Below are positions 11,376 through 24,900 of a DNA stretch of 64,000 nt, piece by piece. The stretch comes from Neospora caninum Liverpool (lineage: Eukaryota; Apicomplexa; Conoidasida; Eucoccidiorida; Sarcocystidae). Both the position numbers and the translations under genes were made by a program. Position 1 is the first letter of the stretch. Each line of letters starts with the position of its first letter. The DNA lies in contig NC_018398.1 of the NCBI RefSeq assembly GCF_000208865.1, positions 4,048,812-4,112,811 of the forward strand. Direction: 5' to 3'. The notes below the pieces were generated by a model. The model did no database searches. It worked only from the letters and a program-made list of their open reading frames with translations, and was not told the DNA's origin.

Positions 11376-14300
11376 CGAGAGGAGTACGGCGTGGTCAAAC
11401 AAGATGCCAGGATGATGAGCCGAACGGAGAAGTCGACGACGTTCGGAACAGAACGGCGAAGGGGGAAGCGCACAGCGCTAAAGGGAAGACAATCGTGGAC
11501 GCGCGACTCCTGAAGAAAGGAAAGAGCGACGGCACTGCAGAGAGCCAGGAAGGAAGGGGTCTGTCGACCGAGGCCACAGCGGCTGTGGAAACACTCGGCC
11601 AGCGAAACGGCAGCTCGGCGCCGAGGCAGCCACACGCGCGCGGGATGACAAGCGAGGGCGCCTTCGAGGAGTACCAAGCACTGAGGACGTAGGCGCTCGC
11701 GCTCCATTCGAATCAGTATCCAGTCCCGCCTTCATTTGGGAGGACTCTCGGCCCCCGAGGTGATGCGTATGTAGGCTGCCGAGATGTTGGCGCGGAACCC
11801 ACGAAAACGCGGAAATGTGGAACATCGAGTTTTCGAAATTAGGGCGCGAGACAGTTTGTGCGAGGAAGCCTGGGCACCTATCGGCGCATGCAGTGGGCCG
11901 TCTCAGAGTCACACTGGCGATCTGCTGCCTCCAACTAGCTTGTTGTCGTGTGCCAGGGTCCGGTGCCGCCGTAGAAACAGCGATATTGCCGGTCATCGCG
12001 TGTCTGCGATGGAATTTTGGAGGGTGATCCTGCATACCACAGAAAGTACTTGCTACTACTCTCATGTGACTCTGAGGACATCTTAAACACACTTGTGCTT
12101 GTGTTGTGTCGTGTCGACGTCTTCCAGGACGGCCTCGATTTGTTTCTTTCTTGTGGGGAAGGTATGGCCTCCATTGTGTCAGTCCTGCACTCGCCTTACG
12201 GCGGGAGTCCGGTTGCATGCGTGATTCGCGGAGCTCAGTTATCAAGTGAGACCGTCCTGTAGATTGCTTCTTCGGCCAAACGATGCGGATTTCGCGGTGG
12301 TCGCTTCTTCCCTTGTCTCTTTTTTTTCGTTAAGAGTCGCAGTGCCAAGCGGCCATCAACACGTCGCGCCGTGTGTGTGTGCACCCTTGGCTTCTGGTGG
12401 CCGCATCTCAAACGTTGAGTGTGGGTTTTGTGTTGCACGTTTTGTTAGTCACGTTCTGTTGGAGATCTACGAGGCTCCTTCCGGCTTTCTCGAGTTTCTG
12501 TCTGCATCTGTGCGGTGATCCAGAGCGGCCGTTTTGGGAAGAGTACGGGAGACGCGAGTGTCTGTTCGTCTCCTGCCCTGTTTACGGGAGAGCGGCGTCG
12601 GGGCCGTTCAGTGATGAAATGGGAGCATGTGCCGAGGCGGTTCCTCGCTTGTATATCTTTACATAACAAGCAGTTCTGTATTTGTGGCGTAGCGTCAGCA
12701 AGAGTTGTCGCGGCACAACGCGGGTGCTCTGTTGTAGCATGCATGCATGCATGGTGCTATACATATGTGGAATGCGAGGAGAGATTCAGGAAAAACCATT
12801 TGCGAATTTGCTAATGCGTTGCACAGTTTTCTGTCACGTGGTTTACGGCTGGTATGTTTGCCATCTCACCAATAGGCTCTCTTCTAGACTTCCCTTTGAC
12901 GGCGGAGGCAGTCCCCTTCTGTGTCCAGCAGACGCGCGTTTCAGGATCCCGAAGGCTGCTTACCAGAGACGGCAGGCGGCTGTGCTCGAGATTTCTTTTT
13001 CCAGCAGTCTCATCACAGGACCACCCTGCGCTGTCAGCTTGTAGGCCTCGACTGCGCTTTGTCCCCGGTCGATTAGAAAAGCGCTGAAAGAAGACTAGAG
13101 ACATGCGGTGGCAAAGAACGATCAGAGTTGCTCACGACGGGTTACTTGGTGTCTTGATACTCTACCGAATCCAGCAACAAACGGCAGAGAGGCTGACGTC
13201 AGCGAAACTCAACTTCAGCGACATGCTCGCCAGCGACCACGGCAGTCTGAGCTCGAATCAGAGAGATACGAGGAGAGAACCCGAGGAAAACCAAGCATCA
13301 AATCGCCTCTTGGTGACGCGTTCGTGTGCCCAGAAAAGAGTATCGGATGCTTGCAGAAACAAATCTGAAAGAGGGTCCTACCCGCCTTGAGTATCAAAAA
13401 GCCCAGAGGTCCGGAAGCGTACGCCGGCACTTGCACACAGCAAAAAATTGTGGCCAGGGATTTCCACGCTTCTATCACTATCCCCCTGCTCCTGCATCGC
13501 CGCAGGAACTCTTGACTCTCTCTACATCCAAATATTCACGCACGTATGCGCCAGTAATCTCGTGTGCTGATATGCGTCACCGACACGAGCCGGCGCCAAG
13601 TTTCTCTCGCCCCGCTTCCGCTCGAGGTCAGCTCAGGAGCGGCTGTGGCTGACCACATATGGGCTGGATTTCGGCAAACCAGTCGTCCGATGGTGCCGCG
13701 CTTCGTGGAAACACAGAGCGCGGCAACAGGCTTGCAAGTCGTATCCGTAGCGTACGGTTTAAAGCGAGATCTGAGCAAAAGCCGGAGACTGAAGCCATTG
13801 CATCGCGACGCTCTAGAATGCGAATCCTCTCTTTGTGCATTTCACATTCTTGTAATGCACCACAGAGAAACTAGCGGTGCGTGTTCGCACGGGTACACAC
13901 AGAGGAAGAAACATCGTGTATGCTGCATTCGTCTCGCGACTCGAGCCAAACTGCTGGAGTCGATGCAAACTCATTTCGAGAATCTTTTTCTTTCCTTAAA
14001 CATGGAAGGAAAACGCGACACCGTAAAACGGGGTCAGGTGAAGGCCCAAACGATCGACCGTATCCGCTTCGCGGAAGCGCAAACCCTCACACATATACAT
14101 TTGTGAGTGACGCCGAGTGCGCGTGAAATGAGGTAGCGCAGTCGACGCCTTGCCGTTCGCCACAACATAGGCACACAAGCGTATCTCCCCGCAATAAACA
14201 CGAGAGAACACGCAAAACACAGAATGCGGAATCAGTGAGGTAAGACGGGGCTGTGTGGCTCTTAAGCCGAAAAGTGGGTATCTGTCCTATAGCGCGGACA

Positions 14301-16149
14301 GCCCATTGACCCGTCTTCTGGCCACCAGATTTGCACATAATGACAACGCGAGGGAGACAAAGAAAACCCACACAAAGAAGGGTATGCAGGAAGCAACAAA
14401 CTGGTTCTCCCGGGTTGCTGCAGAACAGAAATGCGTCTGCGGAAACCTCCGTACTCTGTTGTTCCAGCGCAAGACACCCTCGCGTTCTCTCACGTCTTCG
14501 CTTGCTCAAACACACTCATGGACAACAGTCGTTGCTGTTATTTTACTGCGTGCCTACTTTCGAATACCTGGTTCTGGAGGAACAAGCAACACTCTCTCGT
14601 GTTCCTTGTCACACTCTTAGAGTCTAACAGATCGGATAATGTTTTTTTCTCATTCCGGCTGCGGCTCCACCTTCCTGTGAGGCACGAAAAGAACCAGTTT
14701 TGCCTCTTGCGGCAACCACGTCGACCAACGACAGCGGATTCCGTTCTCCCCGACTGGGCTCGGAACCACAGAGGCACCGAACGCACTGGGCTGAAAGGGG
14801 CCGTGCGAGGTCCGCCTCAAGCAGAAGAACCTGCTGATTTGCTGACCTGCGACTCTGACTACACAGCACTGCACCGTTCGCAAAAAGTGGAGACAAAAAC
14901 CACAAAACCTGACGGAATCTTCCGTGAACCAAACACTACAAAAAAAGACTTCCACTTGCCCTAGTTGTGGTGGTGCGCAGCCACCGGATAAGGAGAGGGG
15001 GATCTTGAGCGACGCGGAAGAGAAAGAGAAGAAGCGAGGAGATTGAGAAAGCTAAGGGAACGAAGGCGCGTCAGCACGTCTGTGCTGTCTTCCGTGTCAC
15101 GCGCTTCCCCGCGCGTCACGTGCGCTAAAGGCACTCTGTCCTTCTCTCTGTTCTCCATGTTTATCGTTCCGTGTTGTCATTCCTTCCGTTCTTCCGTTGC
15201 ATCGAATTGTCTCTTCCATCTTCCTCGTCCTACACCCAAAACGCTTCCCTGCCTGTTTCGATAGGGCCCTGCCTCAGAGTCCCCCTGCGTCTGTTCCTCA
15301 GCTCCAGGAACTTCTTGCGCGCTGACAAAACTTCCCGTGCCGTCGTCGCCACCTTTTGGCTTCTTCACCGAACCCCCTCTCCCACCACCCTCCTGTTCTA
15401 CGTCTCTCGCTCTAGTCTTTCTACGCCATCAATCCACATGCGCCCTCAACTCCGTGATTGATCGGTCCTTCGTTTTGGCGCATTGTTCGCGGTCGCCTTC
15501 TGCCTCCTCGCCTCCCTCAGGTCTCTACCCAACCCCTCCTTTTTGCCTGACGCTATGCACTGCGTTTCCCCTTCTCGTCGCCGTCATCGCTGTGGGCGGC
15601 TGTCGACATGGTGCCGCCAAGAGTGGGGCTGCCTTGTTTGCCGTCCTCGCAAGTTGAAGCCGGAGAAGAGAGCGAAGGAAGGCGCGAAGCAAAGGATGAA
15701 AGGCCCCGCGGCGAGTCGTCGCCGGTGAAGCCTTGTCTCAATCCAGCTTCCCCTGTCGCCACGAAAACCGAGAGAGTTGGAGACGCCTCGCTGCAGGTCT
15801 GGGCGCCCTCAGCCCAACAGCGACCGCTCTCTTGGAGACAGGACGCAGATGCAAACAAAGGGAGAGGAGACGCTGGATACACCGAGCGCAAGGAGCACGG
15901 CGACGACAGCTCGTCCTGGAAAACGGAGGAACAAACGGCGGGAGACGCCAGAGAAGACCAGTGAGGCGAAGTGTGCGTGCTCCCTGCGAAGCGCACTTGG
16001 GATGCGACAGCAGCAGACCGGGTAGTGGACGACGGAGACGGCAGCGGAGAGCACACTTTGTGTCTAGCTCGCAAGGAAGACAGGAGCCGGAAAATCTGCA
16101 GAGACAAACGAAGGAATGAGGAGAGAGCGGCGCGATTTGCGTCCGCGTC
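11376..16149. other. Convergent intergenic region and 3' UTRs
   Basis: This 4.8-kb stretch lies between the ends of the giant PAN gene (+) and the transporter gene (-), so it should hold both 3' UTRs. Open frames here are short, low in complexity and lack any recognisable domain or splice-supported structure. I see a GCATGC run near 12739-12752, the palindrome repeated end to end. I found no gene I can support. Confidence 0.6.
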
Positions 16150-19100
16150 TCACGACCGTCTCATGTCTACACTGCATTCCAGAAATCGCACCGTCCGACA
16201 GTGCATTTCCTGGCCTCGTCCACTCTCAGCTGTGCGAGATATCGCCGGTACACCACTCACGGTTCGAGATCGAGCGGCGACCTTCGCTCGTTTCCTTTCG
16301 ACCGCTACCCCGTCGCTTACCGCAACTACGCAGATATTGGTGACGGCGACCCCAGCTAGCCAAGGCACTGGCTCTCTCTGGAGGAGCAGCGCCACGAAGA
16401 CAAGCGCGACGCGGCGCAGTGTGGAGAGGATCGAGGTGGACACAGCGCCTACGAGCCGCATGCACTGGCTGCCGCAGAGTTGCGAGACAGCGCTCCCCAC
16501 CGCGACGACGATGCCGCAGGCGAAAGGCGAGAGCGACACAAGAGACAGGAAGGAGACACCTGCGCGCGCCCTGCCGTCGCGGGCCTCGCCGGCTGCCCAG
16601 GCCAAGTTGGCGACCGGAGATTCTCCCGCTGGGGCAGACGGCAGGTGTTGGAAGCCGGCGGTGAAGCGGCGAGTCGGAGACAAGAAGGCAGGCGAAGCGG
16701 GCCCAGAGGCGCCAGAGGCCGCGACCACTGATGCGAGGAAGAAACGAAATCCGGAAGCACCCTCAAACCAGAAACAAAGGAGAAGGGAGAACAGCAGACC
16801 GTACACGCTGCTCGCAAGCATCAGGGTGTACGGGCAGAGGCGGTGACGCTGCAGGAGAACTTGGTCTTGCCTGGCAGAGAGACAGGAGACAGACGCGCGC
16901 GCGACACAAACACACGCGTATAAAGAGGAGGAGACTTTTCGAGAACGCCTCGCCTCAGCGGCGCGGCTGACCAGCAGGCTCCGCGGCCTGCCTGCCGTTG
17001 TGCGCCACCAAAGAGGGGAACAGCCGCGACAGGACACAACCCCGCATGGGCAGGAACCCCACCCGCTGCACAGAGAAGGAAACGCGGGCGGACGCGAAGA
17101 ACGGGCGTGGAGACGCCAAGAGGCGATATGTCCTGGAATGCATGCCCGACAGAAAATGCGTCCGGCCCTTGCCAAATGCGACGTTGGCGCGCTGCGCTTC
17201 CTCCGCACGCGCGCAGCCACGCCCACATCTCTCGTTGGACTTGAGACTCTTCGCGAAAGATGCTACACAGCGTCGGAGCGCCGGTGGGATCTGTTTTCTG
17301 AGTTACCTGGAGACCGAGAAAGAGTCTAGAACGAGGCTGATGAGAAGCACGAGATTGCCGAGGATTCGCTCGCCCAAGTCCGCGTCAAACACGCTGGCCG
17401 AGGCGCGTGCGCCTCCGTCTTTCCTCTTTTCGGACGCACTCGACGCGTTGAAGACGTAGACCCACACGGCCAGCCAGAGGACACTCACGAGTTCCCTGCG
17501 GCGCACGCGGCGGCCGAGCAAGGCGCTCAAAACCAAAACTCCCACCTGCAAAAAAGCAGCAAGCGTGGAAACGAAAGTGCCCAGACCTGCTGCGCGACGC
17601 CTCCTGCACATGCAAAACCTCTCGGGAGCATTCGAGCCTCCGACGCCGCAACGCGCTGGCCACCCAGGCCCCAACCGAGCGATACTCAACACAAGTGTAT
17701 AACTACTCACAGATATGTACATTTCTAAAGACAAACATAGAGAGAGGAGAAAGGGGGGCTACGAAGTTCCGCATGCATGGTTGGACCTTCGCGTTGCCGC
17801 ATAAATACACCGTTTTGGGCGCGTACAGCATCCACACATGACCGGTCAACGCGCTTGCAGGCGCAGAGACACACATTTAAAGCAAAAGGCCGTGAACGCA
17901 TATCCATGTGGATTCATCTAGGCATGCAGAGGTCTTCCTGTCTGGTTGAAGCGAGGTGAGCAGCTCGCCCAGTGGAGCGTTAGACAAGCTGTTGGAGACC
18001 CGGAGGAGCGGCGACCGCTGTTGGAGTTCATGCATGCGACTCATTTCCTCGCACGCACGAGGCTCGAGAGAGAAACGAGAGGAAGGGCAAGACCGTATCA
18101 GGGCGCTGGAGCACCCTCGCCCTTCTTAGGGACACGTGAGCGCAATTCAAGCAGCCATACCGGCTTGGCACATTTGGCGACAGCGAGCGTGGCGAAGTCG
18201 ATGACGATGAGAGAGTGGAAACTCGCAGCCTTCGCAGCAAACGTGCAGAAAGAGACGAGAAGCAGCTCACGCCGGATAGACGAGTCTTGTCCCGCTGCAA
18301 TGTCCTCTTTTCCCTGTCCGTTGTCAGTGGGGGGAAAGAGACGTGACGTGCGATATCTCTGGGAGGCGACACCCACGTCTCTCTGTTTGACAAGCGGAGA
18401 AGGCGACGGGAAAGCCCCCATCGCCGCGTCTCCTTCCCTCCGCGGCTTCCAGTTTGGCGGCCAGACACACGAAGACAGAGCCTCGCCCTTGACACCGTCC
18501 ACGCCCTCGAGTTCTGTCTCGCTCTCTCCCTCTCCCTCTCCCTGTTCATCCCTTCCCTGCCCGAGGCAGCGCGGGGGTGGGCGGCTGCGTCTGCCTAGGC
18601 CGGCGCTGCGAAGACTGTAGAGGCTGAAGGCACGTGGATGCCAGCATGAGACGAGTCGAGACAGCGTCTTCCAGGGCGACACGAGCGAGGCGAGGGAGAA
18701 TCGGGAAGCAGCGTGGTCGGGGGCGCCGTCTTTTCGGAGGAAAAAATGGGGAGTGACTGGGTGCGCCTCCGGTTCCCCTCGACGGGATTGGTGAAGCCGC
18801 GCCGCGACGCGCCTCGCGCCCTCGCTCGTCGGGAGAGAAGAGAGCGAAAAGCAAAGGTACCTTCGACAGAGCGTTCCGACTTCCTGGACTGCCTGTCGCC
18901 ACGCCGCGCGAGACAGGATGGCCATCTGGAATCCTCGGAAGGCGTCTCGCGGCGCTCTCTCGCTCTCTCCCTTGCGGATGCTGCCTCCTGCAGGTTCTTC
19001 GTTGTCTTCTGCCCAAATGCGTTCGCGATTCCCTTCTGTCTCGGAAGCCTTTTCATCTGTCGCGTGCACCCCTTCCTCCGCCTCACGCTGGCCTCCAGCC

Positions 19101-19495
19101 CGCCCCCCGTTCCAGTCCCAGAGGTGAACGAGAAGAAGAGCCAGGAAGGCCACCACGGCTGACGTGGCGCAGTTCATCGCCAGCACCGTGAACGTGAAGC
19201 GAAAAGACTCGTCCTTCTGGTGCGCCGCTGGGGACAGCAGAAGCATGCACCCGTCTCCGGGAGCGCCCTGGTCGCCCTCGGCCTCTCGAGGCGCCGCGTA
19301 GGAAAGGTCGTCTGAAGCAGCGAGAGACGGGGGCGGTGGAGCCGCGGGAGAAGAGACAGACGCTCCCGAGCACCTCCGAGGAGACGGGGGAAGCGGTTTG
19401 TCGTATAGACGCCGTTGCGCGAGACCGGAAAAAATGTACGGGACGAACATCCCAAAGACCACCAACGCAGCTCTGCCGAGAGAAGCGCCCTCCAT
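16150..19495 (-). CDS. Nucleotide-sugar transporter, SLC35B/UAA family
   Basis: Exons on the minus strand are 19495-18161, 17545-17307 and 16870-16150, with phases 0 and 2 that fit, giving about 764 residues. Family hallmarks are a first membrane segment (AALVVFGMFVPYIFSGL), a second near residues 98-128, the conserved VAKCAKP joined by splicing to VGVLVLSALLGRRV, then LDSFSVS joined to RQDQVLLQ. The last helices read SAVSQLCGSQCMRLVGAVST followed by SILSTLRRVALVFVALLLQ. This matches the helix order of UDP-galactose/UDP-GlcNAc transporters of ER and Golgi; the substrate cannot be told from sequence. Family members are usually about 320-400 residues. Here a hydrophilic Ser/Arg/Glu-rich insert of about 270 residues separates helix 2 from the middle helices. 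I chose the Met at 19495 because upstream in-frame codons are a pyrimidine-tract artefact. Confidence 0.85.
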
Positions 19496-21930
19496 GACTC
19501 CCACGTCCCCTAGGCACCTTGACAGAGAAACACACAGGGAGGGAGAAGGAGCGAACGGAAAGAGCGAAAGGAAAGAGCGAAAGGAAAGAGAGAAAGGAAA
19601 GAGAGAAAGGAAAAAGTGAAAGGAAAGAGAGAAAGGAAAGAGAGAAAGGAAAGAGGGAGGGGGGGAGAAGGAGGGAGAGAAGACATGAGAGAGAACAGAC
19701 ACGAGAAAAAAGGCAGGAAGGAGCGTCGACAAGAGAGAGAGGATGTCTAGGGCAGGAGAGAGACAATAGACAGAGAGAGGATGTCTAGGGCAGGAGAGAG
19801 ACAATAGACAGAGAGAGAAAGCCGGAAGAGAGCGGGGCCAGAAGCGATGGCCGGGGACATCAAGACACAGTCACAATGTCAAGGGGCGAGGAGGGCTGCG
19901 GTCCGCGTCAGTCTCTCTCTCTGCGGTCTCCCTCCTCTGGAAACTTGCGAAAACTGAGAAGCACACGCCACTTGCGTCTCGTTCGCCCGTCCTCGCGACA
20001 CGCCTGCAAAAAGGCTCAGAGCAGAACCCGGAAAACTTGGCAGGAGTGGCGAAGTTTCCGGGGTTTTTGGCTTCGAGGAGCCCGTCGCGAGGAAAGTCAT
20101 GACTGGGGCCTGCATATTTGGACCGCGCCTCGGAGACGTCACTCTTCCCAAGTCTCTACAGAACACAGTCTGGGCGCGTGGCGCTCGACACGGGCGCTCC
20201 AGTTCGGCGCAAACCGCGGCGGCGGACGAGACGAGGCGAGAAGAGTCTTACGAGAGACTGCGCGAACGAGCGACAGCAGCCCCTGTCTCGCGCGGTTGAG
20301 AAGCCAGGAGGGATATCGGCCAAAAGGCTGGGGTAGGAGGACAGAGAGGCGACCAATAGAAAAACACAGGCGCGGCGAAACGCTGGCAAAGGCGAGGACG
20401 CCGAGAAGAGCTTCCGTTCTCAGTGTGGCTCAAAACTCTCTCGACAGAGACAAAAGGCATAAACGTCTGGAGCCGGAGGTCGGCGCCGGGTTCTCGGCGG
20501 TGGGCGACAAGCGACAGCGCGCTGGGTGTCTGTGGAGAGCGCATGCAACGGACGAGTGTTTTCGTGAACATTCTGCACAAGTTGGGAGAAAGAACGGAAT
20601 AAAAATCCCTTTGCGTGTGTGTGTACATTCGCGACCTATCTATCAATCTTGCTATCGAGATGTATATCTTTGTGGGGGAGACTTTCCAGAGGAGCTGCCC
20701 CGAGAGTGACTCGCGCGTGTCCCTCCGGAGTCGCCAGATCCGAGGCTCAAGGGCCTCTCTCCGTCTCGATCTCTCTCTTGCCGTCGTCTCCCCTTCTCTC
20801 GGTTGTTTTCGTTCGCATGTCTTCTTCTCTCTAGACACATTCTCTCTGCCAAAAAGCTGTTTCCTTTTCCCCGGCTCTGGAAAGGCGCCTTGCGTTGCTG
20901 CTCGTCGTCTGTGAGTACGTCGCTCGCTCTGCGGCGGTCTGCGCCGTCGGTCTTGCTCCCCGGAGAGGCGCGAGCTCTCTTCCCCCTCTTCGTGCTCGCC
21001 TTCTTCTCTGCTTTCCTTTCCGTCTCTCCTCCGAAAAAATCGCGACCTCCGCGTCGTCGACTGCACAGCTCTACCCTCACCGTGGCTCTTGCCTCTCCTC
21101 TGCAGCCTGCGCGCGCTCTCCGCGGGACCTCACCCTAACGGAGCGAAGCGGCATCGTTGCCCATGTCTCTCTCTCTCATCTCTCCTCTGTCTCCCTGCTT
21201 CCTGAAACTTCCCCAAAATGTCTTGCGAGTGCACTGCTCTACACATGTAGAAGTGTCTTTGTCTCGACAGCTCCCCCCGGTTTTCTGTGTTTGTTTTTTC
21301 CTCGCGATGATGTGAATCTCCAGAGGAGACGGGAAAACAGCAGCGAGCTCCCGTAACTTTGTCCTCCCCACTTTTGCTCCTCTGGATGGGAGAGTTCGGG
21401 GGCAAAGACTGAGAGGAACGTCCTTCGGGAGCGGACTCGATTCTCCGGCATCGGGTGCAGAGACACCGCAGTGGCAGGGCGATGCACTCCTTGCTTTCGG
21501 ACTCGTCTTTCCCGTCTTCTCTTTCGCAGTGTCTCCATAGCCCAGTCTGAGTTTTTGAGGGCTGACGGCCTCGCCCCGTTTCGCGTTCTTCCCGCCAGCC
21601 GCGCATCTTTTCTCTCACTCAGCTGTGCTGCTGCCGTCTGCCTCTTCTTCGTCTCTGTCTCCGTCTTCTCCCTCCCCTTCTTCTGCGTCTTCTTCTCCTC
21701 CCTCTGCTTCTCCGTCTTCTTCTCCTCCCTCTGCTTCTTCATCTCCTTTTTCTTTTCGCTTTTGTACTCCCTCTTCTCTTCCTCGTCTTTCCTTCCGGCT
21801 CCTCTTCCACCTTTTCTCCCTCTCGTCTTCAGCCCTCCGCGTGTTTCTCAGTGTTTCTGCCTCGGATTCCTCGGGAGCACCTCTTTGCGCTTCTCTTTTG
21901 AATCTACCGTTTTGCTTCGAGAGCGACAAG
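19496..21930. promoter_or_regulatory. Divergent promoter region between transporter and kelch-Rab genes
   Basis: The two flanking genes point away from this 2.4-kb region. It contains GAGACG at 20133-20138 and 20228-20233 and the reverse form CGTCTC at 20762-20767 and 20785-20790. Related GAGACG elements are known promoter elements in Toxoplasma. There is no obvious TATA box. A pyrimidine-rich stretch (about 21630-21800, with repeated cttctcctccctctgcttc blocks) sits just upstream of the kelch-Rab start and probably belongs to its 5' UTR. Promoter function is inferred from position and motif. Confidence 0.5.
19538..19812. repeat. Polypurine tract with a 38-bp tandem duplication
   Basis: From about 19538 to 19680 the plus strand is almost entirely purine, built from gaaaggaaagaga-like units. 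From about 19734 a 38-bp unit containing ggatgtctagggcaggagag occurs twice, at 19741 and 19779. The tract lies directly 5' of the transporter start. Confidence 0.85.
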
Positions 21931-24900
21931 ATGATGGAAGAAGGTAAGGCTCACCACGGAGGACGCCGTCACTGGTCTTCAGAAAACGGGCCACTTCCTC
22001 TCTCTGTCGAATTCTGTTTCGTCATCGTTGTCCCTTTCGCGTCTGTCGCTCGCAGTCTTCCCTTGGCCCTCACGCTCTGTTGGGACGCACCTTGCCGCGC
22101 CGTGCCCACTCTTTCTTCTCTCAGAGCGCACAGTGAGGAATCTCGTCCTCTCCATTTGCGAGTTTCGGCTCCAAGTTGCTCCGCCGTCCCCACAGCCTGC
22201 GAAGCAAACGGCGGGGCGCGTCCCCGGCGGAAGAGTCGGCAGTCAGCTGTTGCTAGTTGGCGCTGTGGGGCCGAACGAGCGAGGCGGCGCCACGCAGCTC
22301 TTGATGCACGGAGGCGCCGACGAGACGCAGTGCTACGATGATTTGCATGCGATCGAGCTAGGTGAGTGGCCAGGCACTAAGGGCTCGGGCGTGCTGCTCT
22401 GGGTAGGAAGACTTGGATTGGCCTCGCTGACCGTACATGACCAGGGTGACAGATTATTCGTAGGCTTCGTGACTCAAGTCTTTTTCCTGTGCAAAAAAAC
22501 TTTTTCTCACCAATGCCTGCTGCCGTGCTTGTGTGCAGAACGCGGCCTCTGGCGCGAACTGAGTGTCGGCGGCTTCTCTAAGCCAAGTGGGGTGTACGGA
22601 CACTCGATGCGAGCTTGGAATGACAAGATCGTGCTCTTCGGAGGCCTAGCAGCCCAGACAGCACAAGACCTTGCAGAGGCCGGACAGCCTCAAACGGTGA
22701 GCGTCTCTCTCCCAGTTTCTCACGCACACACATTATATCTTTAGACAACTAACTCATCCTTGAATAACCGCATGCTACATACACCTCTACAACCGTCTTT
22801 AAATATACTTATACATGTGCATTTGTAATGAGAGACAACAGAGAATGAGCAGCAGTTGGCGACGTTAGCGAAGAGGACCCGTAAGTGAAGTCGAGACCAC
22901 GAGAAGAATCATTTTCTCTTTTGAGAGTGCGGTGGTGTCTTCTTCAGTTTCCCTCTCCCTCCTTCATGGGTCCCCAGAGCACACAGTGGCTGCACAATCC
23001 TCAGCCGAGCAACAGCCTTTTTCTTCTCCAGGTACAAGTTGGAGACATGCTGGAGTCCACCAGCCGTTTTGTCAACCTTTCGTTCTCTTCTCGAAGCGTC
23101 AAAGGTTTCATGTCGTTTTTTCGCAGCGCCCCAGTCGCCTGTCCGAGGACCTGTTTCTCCCCGGTTGTTGCTACCTCACAGTACTTCCCTCTCGGGTGTA
23201 TATACACTCCAGGCGTCCGTAACGGCCAGCGTCCCACGGACCAAACGTCTTGGCTGTTTTCTCCCGTAACGACCCCAACTGTAGCATCGCTCCTCTCGAG
23301 GTTTACGCCTTCCGATGTTTTCCTTTCGAGGACTCAATGATTCGGCAAGGTGCGCCCATACACGCCAAGAGGTATTTCCGTTTTTGCATGCAGGTTGACG
23401 GCCTGTTTTGGACGCAGCCCGAAGTCGAGGGCGAAGGCCCCACCCCTCGAGCCTTTCACGGCGCCACCAGTAAGCCTCCTCGACCCTACCCGGTCGAGTC
23501 TTTTTTGTCTTCTCAAGTGCGTCGTGCGCCTTCTGCGTCCGAGAACCGGGTGGCCTCGCAGGCACTGAAAGTCCTGCAGTGCTTCAGTGTGCTCCTCCCC
23601 TCTGGCATGCTCTCTCGGTTTCCTCGCTGAGCCCGATCGCTGTTTTCCCCTCTTGCCTCGTGGCGCGAGTCGGATGTGTTCCACAGCTCGACTTATTGCT
23701 CTTGTCGGTGTGGCACAACCGTGGATGAAACAACCGCACATAAAGGAGTGGACATCGCTGACCTCCCTCAAAGCGTTAAGCCGCTGCCGGGAGACCAGTC
23801 GGATCTGAGACAGGAGACGGTCCCACGTCTGTGGAGGACTGCGTCCGAGGATGAAGTTTTTTCAGTGTCAGTCTCCCAGTAAGGCGGGTGGGTTTCTAGG
23901 CGACAGGGGCGTGTCGCGATGGTCGGTGTGTTTTATCTTCTCTGCGAAACTCGCATCCTTTCGCTTTAGTCGCCTTTGCCGAGCTGTCCCTCTCTCGCAC
24001 TTTCTTTCCAGTCTGCAAAGACTTCCTTGTCGTCTTTGGCGGCGCGACCGACGCGCGACTGCAGGAGGTGAGGAGATTCTCAGGGACTGTCTTTCCGCTT
24101 CTCTCTGTCGATAAAAAACCTCGCCTCAGGGGCGGCTGGACCGCCTTCACTCGCCTGTCAAGGAACGGCTCCATGTGGCAGCTTTTCCCCTATTTTGCAT
24201 GCATGTATCTTTTGACAGCGCATGCACACGAGTAATGGATGAAAGCATATAACCCGCACAGAGCGTGCCTTTACACAGACATCCAGGTAGCTGCTTGTGC
24301 TTACAGATGTCACTCAGTTCCACAACAGTGGCGAGGTGTGCAGCCGTGGACTGCTCGGATGCGGGCAAGAAGATTCGTGCTTGTTTTGAAACTTCTTCAG
24401 GATACACTAGATCTACCTGCATAGACCCAGCTCTCTACATCATATATATGTAGATAGATGGATAGATAGATAGCTACGTACATTTATAGACCTGCTGCCA
24501 AGGTTGGTATGCTTCAAATGCGTGTCAGTAGGTGGGTGAACGTATTTCCTGGGACGTTTGGGTTGCGACGGTTGGTCTCTCGAAAGACGGGCGCACTGTT
24601 ACGGTCGTGCTGACGTCTCCGCTGCAGCCTTGCAACGATCTTCACCTTCTTGACTTGAACCGCAATACGTGGTACTCGCCGGCTGTCTCTCTCTCTCCGC
24701 CCGCGAAGAAGAGGAGAGCTGGAGAAGGCGTCGAGCAAGAGCCTCCTCCAGAGCTCGGCTCTCCACAGGCCTCTTCCGGGGCAGGAGCTGGAGACGAAAC
24801 CGACGCGCGTCCCCTCATCAAAGTGTCCGGCGTCGCGCCCTCCCCGCGCATTGGCCACGCCATGATCACTGTCAAGCAGACAGAAAAAATTCTTCTATTT

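Noticed and set aside
11478..12245. 255-residue minus-strand ORF in the convergent spacer
   Set aside because: No domain, no splice context, and antisense to the probable 3' UTR of the giant gene.
15553..16107. 184-residue minus-strand ORF just beyond the transporter stop
   Set aside because: Ser/Pro-rich low complexity, separated from the transporter by its stop codon; better explained as 3' UTR.
18098..19804. 568-residue version of the transporter first exon
   Set aside because: The first 103 codons come from the pyrimidine tract (Phe/Leu/Ser runs), and its 3' end reads through the donor at 18160.
19876..20709. 277-residue plus-strand ORF in the divergent promoter region
   Set aside because: Arg/Ser-rich composition without a domain, lying where two 5' UTRs and promoters are expected.
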